Below, in pieces: positions 16,445-24,618 of a stretch of DNA of 64,000 bases. The DNA is taken from the IMG/VR virus record IMGVR_UViG_3300044845_000779, positions 1-64,000 of that record; one strand, given 5' to 3'. The position numbers and the translations under genes were made by a program. Source of the stretch: a virus. Under the pieces are notes generated by a model, which worked only from the letters and a program-made list of their open reading frames with translations, was not told the origin of the DNA and did no database searches. The first letter of the stretch is position 1; each line of letters begins with the position of its first letter.

Positions 16445-19147
16445 ATGCCCTATACCCCGCCCGCTGGCTCCAATGTAGGGCTGGGATTCGCTCCCGGGCC
16501 GTACACACCGCCCGCCGGCTCCAATGTTCCGCTCGAGTTCGTCTCGGTCGGCGCGACCAACACAATTACCTTTGTCACGGTGGGCAACACGCTCGCCATG
16601 GGTACGCCCACGATCGGGCGCGGCGCGCAGATCGTCAACCTGGCTGGTCAGGGCTTTGACTCGCAGCGCTTTGGCCAGATCCGCTTTGGCTATCCGTTCA
16701 CGCAGTCGCTTGTCGATGTCACGCTGGGCTCGCCACGCAATCTGTATGGCCTGGTCAGGGTCTACGATCCGCTGCAAGAGGTGGACCCAAGCGGCATTGC
16801 GCCCGGCGGGTTTGGAACTGCGGATGTCGGCTTTTACTACCGCTTCGTCTACCCGACCAGTTCTGCGCCACGCAACGCGTACGGCAATGCGTTTGTAGCC
16901 TACAAGCTACGAAGGCTGAACCCACTAGAAATTACCCCCGGTGAGGTCGGCCGCCCCACGGTCGATTTCCGACGCATCAGGCCTGCTGGTATCGACAGCA
17001 TGAACGTCGGACTGCTCGCGGCGCAGAATCGGCGCGCGTACCTGCTGCCTGAAGCGATCCGCTCGACCGCGTTTGTTTCGACGCAGCACGTCGTGCGCTA
17101 CCGGACTTCTTTCATCGCTCTGGCCAACAACGGGATCGCGCCGCCCGATGTCAGCCGCGGTGCGCTAGTGTTCAACAAGAACCGCCGGCTTCAGCATTTC
17201 CAAGACACGCAGTCCTTGGAGTTCGGGCGCGCGGCGATCGCCAACCGCAACCGCGTGCTCGGACCCTCGAGCTGGCGCTCGCACTTTGTCTCTTTCTACT
17301 TGTCGCTTCGGCGAACACCATCGTTCGATCCGGTGGGAATTAACTCTGCCGCCTACGGAACGCCGCGCGTGGAATACCGCATCCGGCGTGTGTACCCAGA
17401 GCCCTGGGTGTCCGAGATCCTCGGCCCCTGGAACCAGGTCTGGAATAGCGCGCGGGTTGTCAGCCCCACCGGTCGCCCGTCTACTGCCGCATACGGCACG
17501 CCGGCGCTTGCCAACCGCAACCGGCGCGTCTACCCGCAGGCGGTCGACTCTTTGGTTGGCCCCAGTGCGGCGCTTGTGGCGTTCAGAATCCGCACGCTCT
17601 CGCAGTTTTTCGGATATGCAAGCCCTGAGTTCGACCGCCCGCAGGCGCAGTACCACGACGTACGCCTGAACCCGTATCCAATCAAACCCACAGGCTTCGA
17701 CTCGTTTGCCCCCGCCGCGCACTACGTCGAGGGCAGGCGCAACATCATCGCGCCTGCGGCGATCTACCTGCGCGACGACGCAGTGTCGATGCCGTACGTG
17801 GTAAACCGCAATCGGTCGCTCGGCCCTTACTACACCGGGGAGACAAGCTACGGCCGCCCCGTCGTCACTTTCCGCATCAGGCGGGTGTATCCCGATGGGT
17901 TCTTCAGTCAGGCAATCGGTAAGCCCGTGGTTGCTGACAGTCGAATCTATGCTTCCATGTCTTCGGCTTCTTCGGGTAGTAATGTAGGAAATCACACAGT
18001 TGCTTATACGAGCATCACTCCTTTCATTACTCGCTATCTGTACGTCGGGCCGTACCGGAAGAATGAGCCCCCGGAGAACCAAGTCGGCCCGCCGGTGTTC
18101 CGCACGAACACGATATTCGCCGAAGGGTGGAGCAGCATGTCGCTTCCGCACCCGACTGTGCGGGCGAACTCGATCCTTGTGCCGACCATTCAGACTGGAC
18201 GCGAGGAGGAGCTGTATTTCGGCATTCCGGCGTTCACCGCTGTGCAGTACCTCGAGCCGACAAGCATTAGTCCGTCAATCCCGAGCCGAGCGCGCCTGTC
18301 GCCCTACACGATCTACGCCGCCTCTACGACCGAGCAGGCCGAGATCAACCACCCGCCGCACAAGTGGCGGATTGTCGATCTCGACACGAAATGGGAGAAC
18401 GGCACTGGATGGCGAGGCAGCGAGGACACGACGGTCATGCTCAAAAACCGGCGCATTTATCCTACCGGCGTAGCACCCGGGCTGACTGCCGACCAGCCGG
18501 GCAAGTTCGGCGTTCCCTTCGTGAGTTTGAAGATCCGCCGGGTGTTTGTGCAGTCGTGGCGTTCTTCGCGCATGGGCCAGCTACACGACATTCCGACCAC
18601 CCCGCGCGTGGTGGAAGTCTACGACCCATTCGAAGGGGAGGGGGTAGGAGAGGACACTGTGGTCGACTTTCCCGCGCCCGGTTCCGACGGTCGCGTGCGC
18701 CCCGTCGGGTTCTCGTCGTCCCTGATCGGAGCGCAGCAGGTGGAGCTGAAACACCGGCGGATCTACCCTTCGTCGGCGGCAATGCCAGATTCTGAGGAGG
18801 TCCCGCCCCCGATCTACGTCGGACCACCGGTGCCGGTCGTCACGAGCGGGGCGTCTTCGATGGAGTTCGGCAATCCCATGGTGGCCTACCGCATCCGCAC
18901 GAGCGCGATGAACGGGTGGGACTCGATGGATTTCGTGACATCCGCCAGTCGAAAAGCCGAGCACATGCGGGTCTACAACAAGACGCAGATCGTGCTGGTC
19001 ACGCCGCCCGCCGCTCAGACAATCTCGGCCCAAGGCTCTGACTATCTGGCGGTCTCATTCTCTACGGTCTATAATCGCAAGAGATTTGTGTCCCCGGACT
19101 GTATCTGCGAAGTGGGTATGCCCGTGCCGAGTATTAGCCGTGCCTGA
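16445..19147 (+). CDS. Repeat-rich virion protein of unknown fold
   Basis: A 900-residue protein with two copies of YTPPAGSNV near the N-terminus (residues 3-11 and about 21-29). From about residue 55 to the end it is built of roughly 28-residue imperfect repeats with the theme [FY]G-x-P-x-V-x-x-R-[IN]R-R-V-[YL]-P-x-G-x-x-S. Examples are YGTPRVEYRIRRVYP, YGRPVVTFRIRRVYPDG and VGPSAALVAFRIR. The repeats look like a solenoid or propeller. No catalytic motif is seen. It is probably an elongated tail or fibre component. Start ATG 16445 has GGGAGCC upstream. Confidence 0.65.
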   Translation: MPYTPPAGSNVGLGFAPGPYTPPAGSNVPLEFVSVGATNTITFVTVGNTLAMGTPTIGRGAQIVNLAGQGFDSQRFGQIRFGYPFTQSLVDVTLGSPRNLYGLVRVYDPLQEVDPSGIAPGGFGTADVGFYYRFVYPTSSAPRNAYGNAFVAYKLRRLNPLEITPGEVGRPTVDFRRIRPAGIDSMNVGLLAAQNRRAYLLPEAIRSTAFVSTQHVVRYRTSFIALANNGIAPPDVSRGALVFNKNRRLQHFQDTQSLEFGRAAIANRNRVLGPSSWRSHFVSFYLSLRRTPSFDPVGINSAAYGTPRVEYRIRRVYPEPWVSEILGPWNQVWNSARVVSPTGRPSTAAYGTPALANRNRRVYPQAVDSLVGPSAALVAFRIRTLSQFFGYASPEFDRPQAQYHDVRLNPYPIKPTGFDSFAPAAHYVEGRRNIIAPAAIYLRDDAVSMPYVVNRNRSLGPYYTGETSYGRPVVTFRIRRVYPDGFFSQAIGKPVVADSRIYASMSSASSGSNVGNHTVAYTSITPFITRYLYVGPYRKNEPPENQVGPPVFRTNTIFAEGWSSMSLPHPTVRANSILVPTIQTGREEELYFGIPAFTAVQYLEPTSISPSIPSRARLSPYTIYAASTTEQAEINHPPHKWRIVDLDTKWENGTGWRGSEDTTVMLKNRRIYPTGVAPGLTADQPGKFGVPFVSLKIRRVFVQSWRSSRMGQLHDIPTTPRVVEVYDPFEGEGVGEDTVVDFPAPGSDGRVRPVGFSSSLIGAQQVELKHRRIYPSSAAMPDSEEVPPPIYVGPPVPVVTSGASSMEFGNPMVAYRIRTSAMNGWDSMDFVTSASRKAEHMRVYNKTQIVLVTPPAAQTISAQGSDYLAVSFSTVYNRKRFVSPDCICEVGMPVPSISRA
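19045..19075 (+). promoter_or_regulatory. Candidate internal promoter with TCT repeats
   Basis: Inside the 3' end of the repeat-protein gene, TCT triplets stand at 19045, 19053, 19061 and 19068 (spacing 8, 8, 7) and run into TATAAT (19070-19075). The shared string TCTATAATC also occurs at the 13885 site. It is about 65 bases before the GTG of the next gene. Confidence 0.45.
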
Positions 19148-20309
19148 AATTAAGCTCACCCCGTTTATCGGGATTGACAACGTCACGCCCGACCCGAACC
19201 GGGCTCAAGGCGCGCTTAGTGACGCGGTCAACACGAACATCGACCTGGCTGGCAACGCCACGCGGCGTGCGGGCTACTCGGTGGCCTCGGCCGGCATCAC
19301 CTCGGTGGGTAAGTCGGCCGCGCTTAACAGGGTGCTGGGAATTTACGCCGGCGCGCTTGTGTGGCTCGATCCCGAGGCGCTGGTGCGCAACGCATTGGGG
19401 CCGGTCGCAGACTCAGAGCTCGAGTATGTGGACGTCAACGACGAGACCGTCGTAGCCGGCCTGAACACGCTGGCTGTCATCCGGGGTGGCTCATTTATGA
19501 GTCTGGGCGTGGAGCAACCCCCGGCTCCCATTTTGGGACTGGCCACGTCCGGCGGGCTGCGCGCGGGTAAGTACGGCGTACTGATCACGTTCGTGGCCGC
19601 CGACGGGGAAGAGTCCGCCGCATCCGAGGCGGTGTTCATGACCGTGGCCGAAGGCGGTGGCATTTCGATCACCGCGCTACCCACGCCGTTTGAGACCAAG
19701 ACCCAGTACGTTCGAGCCTACCGCACCGAGTGCGACGGGGACGTTTTTTACAACGCCGGCCGGGTGACTTCGGGCGGTGTGCTTGGCACAACCACGCTTG
19801 GGCGCGCGGCCGACACCCGCCACATGCGGCGCATGCGCGGTGGACGCTACCTGCGCTACTGGCGCGGCCGGATCGTAGTCGCTCGCGGGCGCACGCTCTA
19901 CATGAGCGAGGCCATGCGCTACGGGCTGCTCGATGAGCGCCACGGCTTCGTCCAGCTGCCCACTCGCATCACGTTTATCCAGCCGGTTGAGGGTGGGATC
20001 TTCGTTGGCCAGACCAACGGCGTGGTGTTTTTGGCCGGCACAACCCCGAAAGATCTGAACGTCGTGCGCACCGGTGCGGGCACCCCTACGCCGGGCACAT
20101 CAACCGAGATCAGCAGCGACGACATGACGGGTGATTTTCTGCAGCAAGGCGCGCAGATGCACGCCGCATGGTGGGGCAACCACGGGTATGCCATCGGCTT
20201 TCCCAATGGTGCCGTGTTTGAGCCGCAGTTTCGGCGGCTTCGTGTTCCGGTCGGCCAACGCGGGGCGTCAGCCGTGCACGAGCGCCGCCTGATTTCCCTT
20301 GTTTCCTGA
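19140..20309 (+). CDS. Virion structural protein, neck/tail type
   Basis: A 389-residue protein starting at GTG 19140, which overlaps the end of the previous gene by 8 bases. The opening MPEIKLTPFIGIDNVTPDPN followed by ALSDAVNTNIDLAGNATRRA resembles a phage family whose members begin with a fixed loop and an R-R-P/A-G turn. The middle WRGRIVVARGRTLYMSEAMR and FVQLPTRITFIQPVEGGIFV look like blades of a beta-propeller. Such proteins accompany podovirus-like fibres. Function in the particle is unknown. Confidence 0.65.
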   Translation: MPEIKLTPFIGIDNVTPDPNRAQGALSDAVNTNIDLAGNATRRAGYSVASAGITSVGKSAALNRVLGIYAGALVWLDPEALVRNALGPVADSELEYVDVNDETVVAGLNTLAVIRGGSFMSLGVEQPPAPILGLATSGGLRAGKYGVLITFVAADGEESAASEAVFMTVAEGGGISITALPTPFETKTQYVRAYRTECDGDVFYNAGRVTSGGVLGTTTLGRAADTRHMRRMRGGRYLRYWRGRIVVARGRTLYMSEAMRYGLLDERHGFVQLPTRITFIQPVEGGIFVGQTNGVVFLAGTTPKDLNVVRTGAGTPTPGTSTEISSDDMTGDFLQQGAQMHAAWWGNHGYAIGFPNGAVFEPQFRRLRVPVGQRGASAVHERRLISLVS

Positions 20310-20338
20310 CTTCCGACTTCCGACATTTGAGGTTTCCA

Positions 20339-20929
20339 ATGGACCAACTGATCAACAAGCACAAGCGCGAGTTCGCAGCCGATCTCGATTCGGGCGACTA
20401 CGAACTGACCGAGGGCGGCCTGCTTTTCCCGCGCAAGTCCGTCATGGCAAAGGGCATGTATTTCCACAGTGTCAATGGCCAGGACGAACAGGAAAGCCCG
20501 AACCTCATCAACGACGAAGGCATCCTGCACTTCCTGAACGTCGTGATGGGTGCCACCGCCAAGATCCCGACCTGGTATCTGGCGCTGTACTCGGGCGCGA
20601 TTTCGCCGGCTGGAAGCTGGACGGCCGCCAATTTCACCGCCAACGCGACCGAGATCACCTCGAACACTGAGGGCTACAGCCAGACCGTGCGCCAGACTTT
20701 TGTGCCGGGCGTGGCAGCCTCGGGCGCAATCGACAACCTCGCCTCGCGCGCGTCGTTCACGATCGCCTGCACGACTTCGATCAACGTCAACGGCGCGGGA
20801 TTGCTGTCGGTGTCGACCAAGGGTGGTACGACCGGCGTGTTGCTGAGCTCGACTCGGTTCGCAACTCAGCGCACGCTGTTCAACGCTGACATCTTCCAGC
20901 TCGGCTACCGCGTGACTCTCACGGGCTAA
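20339..20929 (+). CDS. Virion structural protein
   Basis: A 196-residue protein with GAGGTTTCC before ATG 20339. N-terminal helix MDQLINKHKREFAADLDSG, then VMAKGMYFHSVNGQDE and PTWYLALYSGAISPAGSWTA, and a beta-rich C-terminus ending in FQLGYRVTLTG. The phrase WYLALYSGAxxPxxxWTAAN is shared by phage tail-region proteins known to me only as structural. An in-frame TTG at 20327 is an alternative start but the ATG has better spacing. Upstream bases 20310-20335 contain a short ACTTCCG tandem. Confidence 0.6.
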   Translation: MDQLINKHKREFAADLDSGDYELTEGGLLFPRKSVMAKGMYFHSVNGQDEQESPNLINDEGILHFLNVVMGATAKIPTWYLALYSGAISPAGSWTAANFTANATEITSNTEGYSQTVRQTFVPGVAASGAIDNLASRASFTIACTTSINVNGAGLLSVSTKGGTTGVLLSSTRFATQRTLFNADIFQLGYRVTLTG

Positions 20930-20930
20930 T

Positions 20931-23456
20931 GTGCGGGACTTCGCAGGCTTTGGACTGTCGTCTGAAGGGCCGCTCAACGACGACCTGATTCTTCAGGCGA
21001 AAGAGCTGGCCCATCAGACGCGGTTCGAGGCGCGCGAGCGCGGCATCGAGCAGTACCGCAAGTTTCGCAATCTCGATGACGGCGGCTACATGCACTCGGT
21101 GCTTGTGGGCGAGGTGTTGCGAGTGCACGTCGTGCGGGGCCTGCCTTCGCCGCCCGGGGTCAGTGTCAGCGTCGAGCAGATCCCTGACTTCGGATCGGGC
21201 TGGATCACCAACGGCTTGATCACCTCGTCCACGGTCAACAACGTCGTAAGCTCCGTCATTCAGGAATACACGCCCACGCCGCTTACAACCAAGCGGTTAA
21301 AGATCTCATCCGGGCGGCAGAAAAGCGCGCGTTTTGCCGTTCTGCCAGACAGAATTCTGCGCCAAGACCTGAATGCGCCGAACCCGCGCCTTCAGTACAG
21401 CCAGTACGTGCGGCTGCGCCCCAGCATGTACTCGGGGCTGATGACCAAGGTCGTCCAGGCCATCATGGGCTACGGGCGCGTAACGTCACCGACGGCATTC
21501 AAGCTCGCAAGCATCGCGCAGGGGTTCGTGCCGCCGAAAGGCGAAAAGCCAACTGACACCGAGATCCAAGCTTTCTCGACCGGCGTCACTGTCAAATACG
21601 ACAACCGGTTTTACCGTACTCACGGCGTCGTCAAAGGGGCAGACAACAAGCTGTGGTTGTGCGAGATCGGTACACGCGGCGTGCTGCTGCAGTTGTTGAC
21701 GTACTTCAAAAACACCGACACCGCCAAGTTCAAAAAGCTGTTTGAAGACGGCAAGCTCTCGTACGACACCGAGGCGCTGCAGATCCTCGAAGAGCTTGGT
21801 GGCCTTCCAAACGGCGAAACCTTCCCGTCGGGCGACAACCTTGCCGCGGCCAAGCGCGCAGGGCTCGTGGTCGAGGCGGCGACGCCTGCAGCGGTGATGC
21901 CGTTCTATTCGCTGCAGACCTTTTCGTCTGCGATCGGCTGGGCCTTCAACATGAAAGGCACCGAAGCGCACAACGTCGGTTACGGAACCAACGAGCTCGG
22001 GCTGTATTACAGCGAGCACTGGCAGGCGCAGCTCACGCTCGGCACGCTGATCGCGCCTACGCCCCGCCAGGTTTCGCTCGCCAGCGAGCTGCGCGCGGCA
22101 CTTCTGGGCACCACCGCCGGCCTATCCGCGCAGCGGCTGCGCTATATCTGGAGCAAGACGCCGTACATCTCGGAGTTTGAGCTGATCAAGTTTGTCCGGT
22201 CTGCAGCGTCGGACGCCAACAGGGTGCTCAAACAGCTCGATGAATACCAGGTCACACGCGTCACGTCGGCTGTGGCGACGTTTACCAAAGTCCAGTCTGC
22301 GGTTTTTTACCACCCGGCCAAAAAGAACCGCCCGCCGATCAAGTTCTACGAACCCTTGGTCTCGGGGCTGGTCACACCTGACATGCGCCGTGAGGGCTTT
22401 CAAAACTACAACGGCGTACCAGAAGTGCTCGACGCACCGATGTATGTCTATTTTCTCGGCGACAACATCAAAATGGTCCGCTACTACTGGGACCGAAAAG
22501 TCACTGTCGTCAGTTCAATCGAAAGCGACTTCGAAGAGTGCATGTACGTCGGCAGTTGGTCGCAGGTAGAGCGCAGCGGCGCTCAATCCTCGCTTGCCGG
22601 TTTCTACACCCCAGACCACGACTACCGCCGAGCCTACGCAGCGGTTGAGAAAACCACGCGAGTTACCGGCACACCCGCCGGCAACAACGGGCAGACGGTG
22701 CAGGATGACCCTTCGCAACCGAACCGGGCCGATATCAGCCGCACCTGGTGGTTTCTAGTCAACTCTGTCATCACGCAAGAAGAGAACAAGGTTAGCCGCA
22801 CCGCGGTCATTGTTCCCGAGGGCGCGCGCTCCGGCATTCTTTTTGCTCACGCCGAGATCACCAATGCTGGCTTCATTTCAAACGCCACGGAGGTCAAAGG
22901 CCTTGGCGACCCGTGGTCGTACAGCGCGTGGCGCGACTTTGGCGGCTATTACATGCCGGAAGAGGTAAGAAAAGCGTGCGGCCGTTCAAAGCAGCGCACG
23001 GTTTGGGAGACCCGTTATGTGCCCGGTGCGTGCACTGATTTGGTCGACCAGGGGAGCTGGAAATCAAAGTGCAACCGACTAGGAGAAGGCAGCGGAGGCG
23101 GGCCTAAACCTATCCCGGGCACGTACACGATACTTAAAGACGTCGGCCATCTCGATGTCTATGCAGACTACCCGCCGCAGGGCGGCCCCGCAGAGCGGCT
23201 TGTTTCGCAAGACGCGGAAGGGGTCGATGGGTACTTCCCCTGGGACATCTGGTTCGCTGACTCGCCTGGCGAGTTCGGCGACTACCAACAATGCTTTGCT
23301 ACCTGGAACTGCCTGGGCGATGGCGACGCATTCATTGCACAAAAGGGCCCAAACGGGCGCGACGGAACCCTGGTCAGGGGCAAGCCGTACGACAGCAAGT
23401 TTCTGACTTCGTATCCGACATTCATCGGGGTGGTAAATGGCGACGGTCCTGTGTGA
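20931..23456 (+). CDS. Large virion structural protein
   Basis: An 841-residue protein starting at GTG 20931, one base after the previous stop. It opens with MRDFAGFGLSSEGPLNDD and a charged helix QAKELAHQTRFEARERGIEQ, followed by mixed alpha/beta sequence with many aromatic residues. Segments such as YVYFLGDNIKMVRYYWDRK and ESDFEECMYVGSW suggest an ordered enzyme-like or propeller domain, but no catalytic motif is clear. The last third (GTPAGNNGQTVQDDPSQPN, TRYVPGACTD) is loop-rich. It is probably a tail or internal component. It overlaps the next gene by 20 bases. Confidence 0.6.
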   Translation: MRDFAGFGLSSEGPLNDDLILQAKELAHQTRFEARERGIEQYRKFRNLDDGGYMHSVLVGEVLRVHVVRGLPSPPGVSVSVEQIPDFGSGWITNGLITSSTVNNVVSSVIQEYTPTPLTTKRLKISSGRQKSARFAVLPDRILRQDLNAPNPRLQYSQYVRLRPSMYSGLMTKVVQAIMGYGRVTSPTAFKLASIAQGFVPPKGEKPTDTEIQAFSTGVTVKYDNRFYRTHGVVKGADNKLWLCEIGTRGVLLQLLTYFKNTDTAKFKKLFEDGKLSYDTEALQILEELGGLPNGETFPSGDNLAAAKRAGLVVEAATPAAVMPFYSLQTFSSAIGWAFNMKGTEAHNVGYGTNELGLYYSEHWQAQLTLGTLIAPTPRQVSLASELRAALLGTTAGLSAQRLRYIWSKTPYISEFELIKFVRSAASDANRVLKQLDEYQVTRVTSAVATFTKVQSAVFYHPAKKNRPPIKFYEPLVSGLVTPDMRREGFQNYNGVPEVLDAPMYVYFLGDNIKMVRYYWDRKVTVVSSIESDFEECMYVGSWSQVERSGAQSSLAGFYTPDHDYRRAYAAVEKTTRVTGTPAGNNGQTVQDDPSQPNRADISRTWWFLVNSVITQEENKVSRTAVIVPEGARSGILFAHAEITNAGFISNATEVKGLGDPWSYSAWRDFGGYYMPEEVRKACGRSKQRTVWETRYVPGACTDLVDQGSWKSKCNRLGEGSGGGPKPIPGTYTILKDVGHLDVYADYPPQGGPAERLVSQDAEGVDGYFPWDIWFADSPGEFGDYQQCFATWNCLGDGDAFIAQKGPNGRDGTLVRGKPYDSKFLTSYPTFIGVVNGDGPV

Positions 23457-24618
23457 CGCTGAAAATACAACCGGGGCGTTTACCTCGACCCTGTGGCCGG
23501 CGCTGCGCGTCGATTACGAAGACACCGCATCCGCGCTGCTGAGCGACACAGCCGGCGGGCTCGTCGTCACGCTGGCCGAAACCAGCGCGCTGGTATCCAC
23601 CGTCACTTTTGACCAGGGCCCGGTCGTCACCGAGGTCGGTACGTTCGGCAACGTCCTGTCTTCCGTCGCGACGCTCGCAGTGCTCGTCACTGAAGCGCCC
23701 AGGCTCCTGAGCACGGTCGATGTGGCAGCCTCGGGGGATCTCGCCAGCACCGGTGTAATGGTGTCGACGCTCTTTGATTCGCGCTACACGGTAATCACCG
23801 AGACCCCCGCGCTTGTCAGCACCGTCACCACGTCGACCACGTCGTCCACCACGACGATCGACGAGCGCGGCGCGCTGACCTCTGATGTCACCAATGCCAG
23901 CGTGGGCGACTTGACGGGCACCAGCGCACTTGCGTCGACCGTCACTCCCGTCAACTATCCGGTCGGCACAGTCAACGAGACTCCGGCTGGCGCAAGCACC
24001 GTCTTTCTGGCGGTCGTGGCCGCGCCGGCGCTCCTTGCGTCTGTCAGTCAGATCGTGTCGAGCGTGCCGTCGTACAGCGTCGCCTCGAGCGCACTGGCGC
24101 TGGACGAAGCTGACCTGGAGAGCTTCACGCTACTAGGGGGGGACTACGCCGCAGGCGCCTGGACCTGCAGCACGGACAGCTGGGCGGCCAGCCGCTACGC
24201 GCCGTTTGCGTTCGATTCGATCGTCAGCCTGGCGGGTTATCTGTTTGCGGCAGGCGAGGGCGGGCTTGTGCGCTTCGATGCCGACACCGACGCCGGCGAC
24301 CCGATCGACGCTTCGCTCGACACCGGGCTGGGCCAGTTTGGCCAGCGGCAGCTCAAATTGACCCAGGCGATGTATCTGGGCTATAGCTCTGACACTCCGA
24401 TGACTGTTAGAATGGGAGTGACAGATTCTGGTTCAGAGAGTCAGTACGATTATCTGATGCCAGAGCGGGCAGCGACCGATCTGGTCTCTGGACGGGTTCC
24501 GCTGGGGCGGGGCTTGCGCAGCCGATACATGCGCGTGGTGCTTTCAAACACTTCCGGTGGCGATTTCAGGATTGCTGAAGCCATGTTGGAAGTCGATGTG
24601 TCCACGAGGCGTGTGTAA
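23437..24618 (+). CDS. Beta-repeat virion protein
   Basis: A 393-residue protein starting at ATG 23437 inside the end of the preceding gene. The first 220 residues are low-complexity with repeated ET[SP]ALVSTVT / ERGALTSDVT units of roughly 25-30 residues, giving a strongly periodic Thr/Ser/Val profile. The C-terminal 170 residues are a more ordered beta domain (SRYAPFAFDSIVSLAGYLFA, RQLKLTQAMYLGYSSD). This resembles a fibrous stalk with a globular end. No motif for an enzyme is seen. Its stop is followed directly by the next ATG at 24619. Confidence 0.6.
   Translation: MATVLCDAENTTGAFTSTLWPALRVDYEDTASALLSDTAGGLVVTLAETSALVSTVTFDQGPVVTEVGTFGNVLSSVATLAVLVTEAPRLLSTVDVAASGDLASTGVMVSTLFDSRYTVITETPALVSTVTTSTTSSTTTIDERGALTSDVTNASVGDLTGTSALASTVTPVNYPVGTVNETPAGASTVFLAVVAAPALLASVSQIVSSVPSYSVASSALALDEADLESFTLLGGDYAAGAWTCSTDSWAASRYAPFAFDSIVSLAGYLFAAGEGGLVRFDADTDAGDPIDASLDTGLGQFGQRQLKLTQAMYLGYSSDTPMTVRMGVTDSGSESQYDYLMPERAATDLVSGRVPLGRGLRSRYMRVVLSNTSGGDFRIAEAMLEVDVSTRRV

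Noticed and set aside
14428-19147. Possibility of a diversity-generating retroelement near the fibre genes
   Set aside because: No reverse transcriptase gene and no variable-repeat/template-repeat pair was seen.
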